A DNA stretch of 5,264 nt from Desulfocapsa sp. GTDB lineage: Bacteria > Desulfobacterota > Desulfobulbia > Desulfobulbales > Desulfocapsaceae. The translations under genes were made by a program, and so were the position numbers. Under the pieces are notes generated by a model. That model was not told the DNA's origin and searched no databases. It saw nothing but the letters and a program-made list of their open reading frames with translations. This document shows, in pieces, positions 1 through 5,264 of the stretch. Numbering within the stretch: the stretch's first letter is position 1; every line of letters starts with the position of its first letter. The stretch is taken from contig DAOVZA010000184.1 of NCBI GenBank assembly GCA_030635405.1, positions 1-5,264 on the forward strand, written 5' to 3'.

Positions 1-1
1 A

Positions 2-1039
2 AATAAAAAGAGCGCTAATCTTGTTGTCTTGGGCAATGAGGCTGCTGATCTTGATTCCATGGTTTCATCCATTGCCTATGGATATTTGCTGGATGAACAG
101 AAGAGAGATGTTAAAGTTTTACCAGTTATGCCCATTCCCCGTGCAGATTTTAAATTACGGCCTGATGCTGTGTATCTGTTCCGGAAGGCTGGTGTTGACC
201 CAGGAGACCTTGTCTTTTCTGATGAGATTGAATTGGAGACACTGATGGCTAACGGTGCCGGGCTGGTTTTAGTCGATCATAACAGGCTTAGCCCAGCTTT
301 TGAAAAGTATCATGCAAATGTGGTGATCATTGTGGATCATCATGCTGATGAAGACATGTATCATGACATTGAATCGCGGCTAATTGAAAATGCTGGCTCT
401 GCTGCTTCTCTTGTGGGAAGGGAATTTAGAAAAACAGGAGCCACAATTTCTAAGGAGATTGCAATCCTTCTCTTTGGAACCATTTTACTGGATACGGTAA
501 ATCTTGATAAAAAAGTTGGTCGTGTAACCGATATAGATACTGAAGTTATAGAATTTATTTTTTCACTTTATGCTCTGCCCAGAGATGAATATTTTAAAAA
601 TATTCAAAGGGAAAAGTTTAATGTAACAGGTCTTGGTACAAGTGATTTATTACGAAAAGATTATAAGGAATTTCTTTTTAAAACTGTACGGTGTGGTATA
701 AGTTCTGTGGTGCTGTCAATCGAGCAGTGGAAAGAAAAAGACAGCGATCTACCCTCGGCTTTGGTCAGCTTTGCAACAACACGTAAACTCGACGTGCTTC
801 TGGTGATGAATGCTTACGACGCGCCTGAGTTCCAGCGAGATTTTGTCATATATTGTAATAGCCAGGAATTATATGAAAAGTTGTTTGAATGTTTACAAAA
901 ACACGTACTTGATCTTGACCCTGTGGAGCGCGTAAGGGGAAATCGGTATACAGCTGGGTACCTGAGCTTTTATCGCCAGGGGAATCTGGATATGTCCCGA
1001 AAAAAGCTTCAACCTTTGCTTGCCGGGTGTTTTGAGTAA
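2..1039 (+). CDS. DHH/DHHA2 family phosphoesterase, prune/PPX1-like (5' partial)
   Basis: The frame is open to the window edge and encodes NKKSANLVVLGNEAADLDS, so the true start lies upstream. The in-frame TTG at 29 sits inside the first beta strand and cannot be the natural start. Numbering from that TTG, motif I GNEAADLDS is at 2-10, VDHN at 82-85, the DHH triad at 103-105, GSAASLV at 123-129 and the metal-binding ILLDTVNLD around D155. These are the Mn-binding motifs of the DHH superfamily. The C-terminal half carries the DHHA2 substrate-binding domain, with DLLRKDYK at 206-213 and QGNLDMSRKKLQPLL at 317-331, as in prune and yeast PPX1. The expected reaction is hydrolysis of short-chain polyphosphate or pyrophosphate in the cytoplasm. 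Family II pyrophosphatase is the alternative, but the GNEAADLDS and QGN..SRKKLQPLL motifs favour the exopolyphosphatase/prune side. The next gene is 269 nt away, so it is probably a separate transcription unit. Confidence 0.9.
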   Translation, partial: NKKSANLVVLGNEAADLDSMVSSIAYGYLLDEQKRDVKVLPVMPIPRADFKLRPDAVYLFRKAGVDPGDLVFSDEIELETLMANGAGLVLVDHNRLSPAFEKYHANVVIIVDHHADEDMYHDIESRLIENAGSAASLVGREFRKTGATISKEIAILLFGTILLDTVNLDKKVGRVTDIDTEVIEFIFSLYALPRDEYFKNIQREKFNVTGLGTSDLLRKDYKEFLFKTVRCGISSVVLSIEQWKEKDSDLPSALVSFATTRKLDVLLVMNAYDAPEFQRDFVIYCNSQELYEKLFECLQKHVLDLDPVERVRGNRYTAGYLSFYRQGNLDMSRKKLQPLLAGCFE

Positions 1040-1158
1040 TTGTTGTTATTGTAAGTATTAATGGATCACTTCTACATTTTTGTTCTACCTGTTTCGGTGT
1101 TGAATGTGGTTGTGTTGGTACATACTGCAAGAATAGCTAAATTTTTATTTTTTCCTTC

Positions 1159-1187
1159 TTCTGTTTTTGCATTCGTTATAGTATAAT
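1159..1187 (+). promoter_or_regulatory. possible sigma70 promoter upstream of the GGDEF gene
   Basis: A perfect TATAAT hexamer lies at 1182-1187 in the spacer before the GGDEF/HD-GYP gene, and an inverted repeat follows immediately. At 17-nt spacing the -35 position (1159-1164, TTCTGT) matches the consensus poorly, and there is no extended -10 TG. In AT-rich DNA a chance TATAAT is quite possible. It would give a 5' leader of roughly 115 nt. Confidence 0.25.
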
Positions 1188-1190
1188 TTC

Positions 1191-1210
1191 TTATGATTCA
1201 ATGATCATAA
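1191..1210. repeat. inverted repeat, possible operator
   Basis: Perfect 7-bp arms TTATGAT (1191-1197) and ATCATAA (1204-1210) are separated by 6 nt. The repeat lies directly after the candidate -10 box, around the expected transcription start, which is a plausible repressor position. I do not recognise it as the site of a known regulator. No T-run follows, so it is not a terminator. Confidence 0.3.
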
Positions 1211-1308
1211 TTGCTGCCGTGTTCATGAGTTGTTTCATGGATGTTGGTATTTATTTTGTGGCCCTGGAAACAAGTGTTTTGCTTAAAAACTAAAAAAATT
1301 TAAATAGT

Positions 1309-2946
1309 ATGAGTGAAAACCAGAAACAATCCGTACTGCTCGTTGACAGTGACTCCGCAACTCAAGAGAGTGTGCAGGACGTCCTGAAAGAGCTTGAGTT
1401 GAATGTGGTCATTGCAAAGTCGACTGCTGAAGTAGCTGACTTGGTGCTGACGTATGATTTTGCCTTGATTATTTTCAGTGTGGATGCTTCAAATACTGAC
1501 CCTTTTAAGACAGCTGTATCCTTAGATGATAACGAGAAAACCTGGTATGTCCCGATTATCTTCTATGCAGAAGAAGAATGTTTTGAGGGCTTGATTGAAC
1601 AGTGCTACGCCGTTGGCGGTGTGGATTTTATTCGTAAACCGATCAGATCAGCTGTTTTGCTGGCAAAGGTTAAAGTTTTTCTTGAACTTGATACGAGACA
1701 GCGTGAGCTGGCGTTTGCAACTGCTACAATCCAAAAGCAAAATCTAAAACTTCAGGATCGGGCAATTCGGGACGGTCTGACAAATCTCTATAATCACAAT
1801 CACTTGTTAGAGCAGTTGGAGCGGGAAGTTTCTCTTGCCAAACGTTACAATACTTCTATTTCTGTTTTTCTTCTTGATCTCGACTTTTTTAAAGATGTAA
1901 ACGATACCTGCGGCCATCCTTTTGGGGACTTCGTATTAAAAGAATTCTCAAAAAGAGTTGGCGATGACCTTAGAGCATCCGATATCTTTGGTCGGTATGG
2001 AGGTGAGGAGTTTCTTGTCATTCTCCCCAATATCGATCGGGATCAAGCAGAAATTGTAGCAGAGAAGATACGGAATAAAATTGCAAGCACTGTCTTTTCC
2101 AATGATAAGTACGAGCGTTATGTCACTGTTTCTATCGGGGTGTATTCTGGCTTTGGAGAAGAGACAGATGCTTCTGGCGTCATCATTGATTATGTCGACA
2201 ACGCACTCTATCAGGCTAAGGCAGATGGTCGAAACAGAGTTTGCCATTACAAAAAACGAACTGGAGTTACCGGCGGAATCGATGAGATCAGTGATATTAT
2301 CGGAGCTAGTCAGCAGAATCATTTAAATGCAACCATTGAAAAGGCTCGCGCCATGACGCTTGCCTCCTTTGAGGCAATGGTACACTCGCAAACCCGAGGC
2401 TATGATCTTCTTGCAAACCGTAATTCTTTTTTTATAAAAGTCCTTGATGAGCTTGCCCAGAAACTCAACCTTCCTGATCAACTTATCCATTCCTTTCGTC
2501 GTTCCATTAAACTTCATGACCTTTTCCGTTGCTATATACATGATTCTTCTTTGAAGACCGAAGGGCCTTTGAATGAGGAGCAGGAAGAAATGCTTTTTGA
2601 TCAACCGCTTATGCTCAGGGAGTTGACAACGATGTTTGATTTTTTTGCATCTGAGCGGGTTATTCTCTATTCTCACCATGAACATTATGATGGTACTGGA
2701 TATCCCGATGGACTGAAGGGGAACGAGATCCCCATGGCCGCCAGAATTTTCGCACTGGTGGATTCATTTGTGGCCATGGTTGTTCCTGCGATAAAAAAAG
2801 AGGGAATGACTCGGGAAAAGGCAAAAGAAGAATTAAAAAGGTATTCCGGTAGTCAGTTTGATCCATTCTTAGTTGACATGTTGATGAAAACAATTGACAC
2901 GTGTGAGTTTCTTTCAGAGGAAGGAGAAATCTTTGATGCTTCCTAA
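1309..2946 (+). CDS. degenerate receiver - GGDEF diguanylate cyclase - HD-GYP-like protein
   Basis: This is a 545-aa cytoplasmic signalling protein with three domains and no membrane segment. Residues 8-125 form a CheY-like receiver. Aligned to ordinary receivers, the phosphoacceptor Asp is Ser57, the second acidic-pair residue is Ser14 and the switch Thr/Ser is Ala87; Lys110 (RKP) is kept. A coiled-coil-like linker (about 126-152) leads to a GGDEF domain (about 153-315). It has DGLTNLYN, LDLDFFKDVND at 189-199, active-site GGEEF at 231-235 and an RxxD inhibitory site at 222-225, exactly five residues upstream. It should therefore make c-di-GMP from two GTP with product inhibition. Residues about 340-530 resemble HD-GYP, with HD at 403-404, HHExxDGTGYP at 456-466 and D485. 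However, HDxGK has become HDLFR and two ligand histidines are missing. The ATG is fixed by an in-frame stop at 1291-1293 and has no evident Shine-Dalgarno. The gene overlaps the HDOD gene by 11 nt. Confidence 0.93.
   Translation: MSENQKQSVLLVDSDSATQESVQDVLKELELNVVIAKSTAEVADLVLTYDFALIIFSVDASNTDPFKTAVSLDDNEKTWYVPIIFYAEEECFEGLIEQCYAVGGVDFIRKPIRSAVLLAKVKVFLELDTRQRELAFATATIQKQNLKLQDRAIRDGLTNLYNHNHLLEQLEREVSLAKRYNTSISVFLLDLDFFKDVNDTCGHPFGDFVLKEFSKRVGDDLRASDIFGRYGGEEFLVILPNIDRDQAEIVAEKIRNKIASTVFSNDKYERYVTVSIGVYSGFGEETDASGVIIDYVDNALYQAKADGRNRVCHYKKRTGVTGGIDEISDIIGASQQNHLNATIEKARAMTLASFEAMVHSQTRGYDLLANRNSFFIKVLDELAQKLNLPDQLIHSFRRSIKLHDLFRCYIHDSSLKTEGPLNEEQEEMLFDQPLMLRELTTMFDFFASERVILYSHHEHYDGTGYPDGLKGNEIPMAARIFALVDSFVAMVVPAIKKEGMTREKAKEELKRYSGSQFDPFLVDMLMKTIDTCEFLSEEGEIFDAS
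2921..2926 (+). promoter_or_regulatory. ribosome binding site of the HDOD gene
   Basis: AAGGAG lies 9 nt before the ATG at 2936, inside the end of the preceding coding sequence. It selects ATG 2936 over the in-frame TTG at 2894, which has no such site and would add 14 residues unrelated to the HDOD fold. Its position within the upstream gene suggests translational coupling. Confidence 0.8.
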
Positions 2947-3838
2947 GGATAAATATCAGTCATATTCTCTGCACAAGCGGGTATCTGAGTGTGTGGAGGA
3001 TTTTGCACCCCTGCCAGCCGTTGCCATGAAGGTGATGGAAATGGTTTCTGATCCCGATACGATGGCTACGGATCTTGAGTCTGTTATTGAAGGTGATATT
3101 TCTCTTGTTGCTGCTGTTTTAAGGCTCGCCAACTCTGCCTTTTATGGACTTCGGCGTAAAGTTGAGTCTTTACGGCATGCACTTATTCTTCTTGGCAAGG
3201 CGGAGGTGCAGAGTTTGGTGCTTTCCCGGGTTATGTTTCAGACATTTAAGGCCCCCAGTGGTAAGCAGAAAGAGCTTATGGTTGGAGTTTGGAGCCATTC
3301 TCTGGAATGTGCTCTGGCTGCTGAATGTATAGCTGAAAGATGTGGAGATGAGAGTTCTTTATATTTTCTTGGTGGAATGCTTCATGACATAGGTCGATTA
3401 GTTATTTTTCAAAAATTTCTCTCAGAAATTGAAAATCTTGAAAGATATGGTCAGCTCATGGATGATAGTGGCCTCAACATTGAAAATGAATTTCTGGGTT
3501 GTGGGCATAATGAAATTGGTTCCCAATTGCTGCATCGCTGGATGTTTCCATCTCAATTGGTGGATATGGTAGAACATCATCACAGTTATGATGAAATTGC
3601 TACATGTGAGCGTTCAACTCAGATTATGATTCTTGCCGATTTGTTAAGTCGTAAAGTTGTTTTAGGAGGTCTTCCTGGGAATCCTGAAGGCTCGGATAAG
3701 GCGATGAATGATCTTTTGTTGAAGTGTGGAGTAGAATCGTCAATTATCCCTGATGAAGAGAGTCTTTTGGAATTAGAGGCTTTTTTTAAACAAAGACTTG
3801 AAGATCGTAGCGAACTACTTGAAATGCTGCAAATGTAA
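2936..3838 (+). CDS. HDOD domain protein
   Basis: This is a 300-aa soluble protein made almost entirely of one HDOD domain (about residues 20-240), a relative of HD phosphohydrolases found in bacterial signalling and stress control. It opens with the typical FAPLPAVAMKVMEMVSDP (23-40), followed by the helix DISLVAAVLRLANSAFYG (54-71) and the AIxxLG-like element ALILLG (82-87). The HD core keeps H121 (WSHS), H150-D151 (MLHDIGRLV), H191 (GHNEIG) and the HHH run at 214-216, so a metal site may be possible, although most studied HDOD proteins have no demonstrated enzymatic activity. The Leu/Glu-rich C-terminal helix (about 273-300) could be an oligomerisation tail. It overlaps the GGDEF gene by 11 nt and has its own strong Shine-Dalgarno, so the two proteins are probably made together and act in one pathway. 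Its target cannot be read from the sequence. Confidence 0.92.
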   Translation: MLPKDKYQSYSLHKRVSECVEDFAPLPAVAMKVMEMVSDPDTMATDLESVIEGDISLVAAVLRLANSAFYGLRRKVESLRHALILLGKAEVQSLVLSRVMFQTFKAPSGKQKELMVGVWSHSLECALAAECIAERCGDESSLYFLGGMLHDIGRLVIFQKFLSEIENLERYGQLMDDSGLNIENEFLGCGHNEIGSQLLHRWMFPSQLVDMVEHHHSYDEIATCERSTQIMILADLLSRKVVLGGLPGNPEGSDKAMNDLLLKCGVESSIIPDEESLLELEAFFKQRLEDRSELLEMLQM

Positions 3839-4029
3839 TAGTTTGTCAGTTCCTGATTCTCATCGCTTTCTATTCTGAACAGCATTTACATATCTTTCTA
3901 ATCCCACTCTTTAAAGCAATATCTAATTATTTTGTTTTATCAGCATGTTATCTTTGTATTATGTGAAGTTGGCTGAGTTTCATACTTATTAGAAACCAAT
4001 ATGTATTTTTTGTAGTACTGAAAAGACAG

Positions 4030-4059
4030 TTGACTGAGAATGCTCATGGTGTATATAAG
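4030..4059 (+). promoter_or_regulatory. sigma70-like promoter of the rrf2-cyd operon
   Basis: TTGACT (4030-4035) matches the -35 consensus at five of six bases. TATAAG (4054-4059) follows after 18 nt and matches -10 at five of six. An alternative -10, TATATA (4052-4057), has 16-nt spacing. Transcription would begin near 4066, about 35 nt before the Rrf2 start codon. The -10 box lies within the left arm of an inverted repeat, as expected for a repressed promoter. Confidence 0.6.
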
Positions 4060-4082
4060 ACATTAACTATCTTATATGTCTT
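4053..4082. promoter_or_regulatory. interleaved inverted repeats, likely Rrf2 operator
   Basis: Two perfect inverted repeats share this stretch. The first has 8-bp arms ATATAAGA (4053-4060) and TCTTATAT (4070-4077) with a 9-nt spacer. The second has 7-bp arms AAGACAT (4057-4063) and ATGTCTT (4076-4082) with a 12-nt spacer. They cover the -10 box and predicted transcription start of the downstream Rrf2 gene. The AAGA...TCTT outline recalls sites of NsrR-type Rrf2 proteins, but length and spacing do not match the classic 23-bp NsrR site. Autoregulation is inferred from position. Confidence 0.55.
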
Positions 4083-4087
4083 TAATT

Positions 4088-4092
4088 GGTGA
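4088..4092 (+). promoter_or_regulatory. ribosome binding site deciding the Rrf2 start
   Basis: GGTGA sits 7 nt before the ATG at 4100, which begins the canonical Rrf2 N-terminus MRLTRAGEYAVR. The earlier in-frame ATG at 4076 would add eight residues, has no Shine-Dalgarno and lies inside the inverted repeats, so 4100 is preferred. Confidence 0.6.
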
Positions 4093-4099
4093 ATGTTTA

Positions 4100-4543
4100 A
4101 TGAGATTGACTCGTGCTGGAGAATACGCGGTCAGATGTATGGTTTATCTGTCGCATAAGGGGAAGGGGGTTCAGATTTCCAAACAGGAAATTGCTGAAAG
4201 TGCAGATATCCCTGCCCATTTTCTGGCAAAGATTGCTCAGGACCTTGCAAAGGCAAATATGATATCAATTAAGCAGGGGGCCAAGGGTGGCTATAGTTTG
4301 CTCAAGGAGCCAACCGACATCTCTCTTCTTGAAGTTGTGGAAGTAATGATTGGTGAAATTTTTCTCAATGACTGTGTCGGTCGTCCAGTAACTTGTAATA
4401 TAAGTAATAAGTGCAGTGTCCATAAGGTTTGGGAAATTGCAAGAGACCAGTTACGTGAGACCTTGGCGAAAGTCAGTCTTGCTGAGTTATCAGAAAATGA
4501 GTCTTGTATTCCATTGTTTCCTGTGCATAATTTAAAAAAATAA
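4100..4543 (+). CDS. Rrf2 family transcriptional regulator, probable Fe-S or redox sensor
   Basis: This 147-aa protein has the usual Rrf2/IscR/NsrR length. It begins with the family signature MRLTRAGEYAVRCMVYLS, followed by a winged helix-turn-helix (about 26-70). The recognition region runs from ISKQEIAESADIP to FLAKIAQDLAKANMI, and the wing is GAKGGYSL (60-67). Three cysteines, C92, C99 and C105, follow the dimerisation helix where IscR and NsrR bind their cluster. The spacing is Cx6Cx5C, against Cx5Cx5C in IscR. C13 and C136 are additional cysteines outside the cluster, and E8 sits at the position that can supply a non-Cys ligand in some family members. Family knowledge suggests an Fe-S cluster sensing O2, NO or redox state. 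It is the first gene before the cytochrome bd genes, with 49 nt to the next start and no terminator between, so it probably controls this operon and itself. The exact signal and subfamily are not determinable here. Confidence 0.92.
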   Translation: MRLTRAGEYAVRCMVYLSHKGKGVQISKQEIAESADIPAHFLAKIAQDLAKANMISIKQGAKGGYSLLKEPTDISLLEVVEVMIGEIFLNDCVGRPVTCNISNKCSVHKVWEIARDQLRETLAKVSLAELSENESCIPLFPVHNLKK

Positions 4544-4592
4544 TGTTAGTTTTATATACGAAGAAAGAGAGACGGTAATATGAGGAAAGACC

Positions 4593-4820
4593 ATGATTGA
4601 ACTGCCAATGAAAGTATTCAATTTTTATCGGGATGGCTTTGCGAGCATGACGGTGGGAAAAACACTGTGGAAGATTATTTTCATTAAGCTTATCGTCATG
4701 TTTGCGGTACTCAAACTCTTCTTTTTTCCAAATTATTTAAAGACAAATTTTGAAACAGATAAACAACGCGGTGATTATGTACTGGAACAACTGATCAGAA
4801 CACCCGCAAATACAAATTAA
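4593..4820 (+). CDS. DUF4492-like small single-span membrane protein linked to cytochrome bd
   Basis: This is a 75-aa protein with one clear hydrophobic segment (about residues 26-46, rich in I, V, L and F, ending in KLFFFPNYL). A conserved-looking amphipathic N-terminus (VFNFYRDGFASMTVGKTLW, 8-26) precedes it, and a polar C-terminus (50-75) follows. The FYRDGF, GKTLW and KLFFFPN pattern fits my recollection of DUF4492, a family often encoded directly before cydA in Bacteroidetes and some Proteobacteria-like anaerobes. The start has GAGGA at 4582-4586, 6 nt upstream. The stop is 15 nt before cydA, so co-transcription is near certain. Its function is not established. By position and topology it may be an assembly factor or accessory subunit of the bd oxidase, analogous to CydX, though it is about twice the length of CydX and lies upstream rather than downstream. 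Confidence 0.85.
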   Translation: MIELPMKVFNFYRDGFASMTVGKTLWKIIFIKLIVMFAVLKLFFFPNYLKTNFETDKQRGDYVLEQLIRTPANTN

Positions 4821-4821
4821 T

Positions 4822-4831
4822 GGAGGGAGGT
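4822..4831 (+). promoter_or_regulatory. strong ribosome binding site of cydA
   Basis: The purine block GGAGGGAGGT offers two overlapping Shine-Dalgarno registers, with 9-nt (GGAGG) or 4-nt (GAGGT) spacing to the ATG at 4836. It is the strongest ribosome binding site in the window, consistent with high translation of the oxidase subunit compared with the regulator upstream. Confidence 0.75.
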
Positions 4832-4835
4832 AAAA

Positions 4836-5264
4836 ATGATTGATGTGGACCCCAGTTTAGTGAACTGGTCGAGAGCGCAGTTTGCGTTTACGGCCATGTA
4901 TCACTGGATTTTTGTACCGATAACACTTGGGTTATCATTTTTGTGTGCATTCTTTGAGACGATATATCTCAAAACAGGAAAAGAGGAGTGGAGAAAAATA
5001 ACCCGCTTCTGGATGACTCTTTTTGGTATTAACTTTGCCATTGGAGTGGCCACAGGTATTATCCTGGAGTTTGAGTTTGGAACCAACTGGTCAAATTATT
5101 CATGGATGGTGGGTGATATTTTTGGAGCACCACTGGCCATTGAAGGAATGTTTGCCTTTTTTATGGAAGCCAGTTTCTTTGCCGTTATGTTTTTTGGCTG
5201 GAACAGAGTGTCCAAAGGGTTTCATTGTTTCTCAACCTGGATGGTGGCCATCGGTTCAAACCTC
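4836..5264 (+). CDS. cydA: cytochrome bd quinol oxidase subunit I (3' partial)
   Basis: The first 143 codons of CydA are present; the gene runs off the window. The N-terminus aligns almost without gaps to E. coli CydA, offset by four residues. [17 protein letters not shown] (12-28) contains H23, matching the haem b595 ligand His19. [14 protein letters not shown] (62-75), EFEFGTNW (78-85), [13 protein letters not shown] (92-104) and FFMEASF (108-114) carry E103 and E111, matching E99 and E107 near the high-spin haem and proton path. Hydrophobic segments are visible at about 22-44, 58-77, 96-122 and from 132 onward. The enzyme oxidises quinol and reduces O2 to water at very low oxygen, in the cytoplasmic membrane. 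The Q-loop and the b558 Met ligand lie beyond the window, so long- versus short-Q-loop type cannot be told. cydB is expected downstream. Confidence 0.97.
   Translation, partial: MIDVDPSLVNWSRAQFAFTAMYHWIFVPITLGLSFLCAFFETIYLKTGKEEWRKITRFWMTLFGINFAIGVATGIILEFEFGTNWSNYSWMVGDIFGAPLAIEGMFAFFMEASFFAVMFFGWNRVSKGFHCFSTWMVAIGSNL

Noticed and set aside
1061..1186. Short + strand reading frame of 41 codons from ATG 1061 to TAA 1184, encoding a very hydrophobic peptide (MDHFYIFVLPVSVLNV...)
   Set aside because: It has no Shine-Dalgarno, the hydrophobicity follows from T-rich DNA, and the stop lies within the candidate -10 box. It is not supported as a gene without conservation.
1224..1239. CATGA/TCATG inverted repeat in the spacer before the cyclase gene
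   Set aside because: Five-base arms are expected by chance in this composition, and nothing positions it relative to a promoter.
1948..2685. Long minus-strand open frames under the GGDEF/HD-GYP gene (1948-2322 and 2323-2685)
   Set aside because: They lie opposite well-conserved coding sequence, show no recognisable domain, and are shadow frames.
2894..2935. N-terminal extension of the HDOD protein from TTG 2894
   Set aside because: It has no ribosome binding site, and its 14 residues come from an out-of-frame reading of the upstream gene. ATG 2936 has AAGGAG at good spacing.
3969..4011. GTTTC (3977-3981) and GAAAC (3992-3996) arms followed by a T6 run, a possible terminator after the HDOD gene
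   Set aside because: The stem is only 5 bp and mostly A-T, with a 10-nt loop and about 10 nt between stem and T-run. It is too weak and too far from the stop codon to call.
4580..4600. Six-codon reading frame (MRKDHD) overlapping the start of the DUF4492-like gene
   Set aside because: It comprises the Shine-Dalgarno and start region of the real gene and is most simply coincidental.
4901..5086. Minus-strand open frame opposite cydA
   Set aside because: It lies entirely within the strongly conserved CydA coding region and has no family features.

Overview
The window looks like a chromosomal segment from an anaerobic or microaerophilic Gram-negative bacterium. Sulfate-reducer relatives in the Desulfobacterota (Desulfobulbales-like) are my best guess. 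The basis is gene content: a multidomain GGDEF/HD-GYP signalling protein, an HDOD protein, and an Rrf2-type regulator followed by a DUF4492 small membrane protein and cydA. Spacers are AT-rich. The taxonomic assignment is inference; no rRNA or other marker gene is present. All genes lie on the + strand, and I see no mobile elements, CRISPR arrays or tRNA/rRNA genes.

Left part (2-1039): the 5'-truncated end of a DHH/DHHA2 phosphoesterase of the prune/PPX1 exopolyphosphatase and family II pyrophosphatase superfamily. It is followed by a 269-nt AT-rich spacer with a possible promoter (-10 TATAAT) and a small inverted repeat, but no convincing terminator.

Middle part (1309-3838): a two-gene signalling operon whose genes overlap by 11 nt. 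The first gene encodes a three-domain protein: a receiver domain that has lost its phosphoacceptor Asp, an apparently intact GGEEF diguanylate cyclase domain with an RxxD inhibitory site, and an HD-GYP domain that has lost some metal ligands but keeps the HHExxDGTGYP signature. The second gene encodes an HDOD protein. The pair looks like a c-di-GMP output module with a non-phosphorylated input and a possibly non-catalytic HD-GYP tail.

Right part (about 4030-5264): a cytochrome bd oxidase operon. A sigma70-like promoter overlaps two interleaved inverted repeats just before an Rrf2-family regulator with three clustered cysteines. Downstream come a 75-aa single-span membrane protein (DUF4492-like) and the first 143 codons of cydA; cydB is expected beyond the window. 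The simplest reading is an Fe-S or redox-sensing Rrf2 repressor that controls itself and a high-affinity quinol oxidase used for oxygen detoxification or microaerobic respiration.
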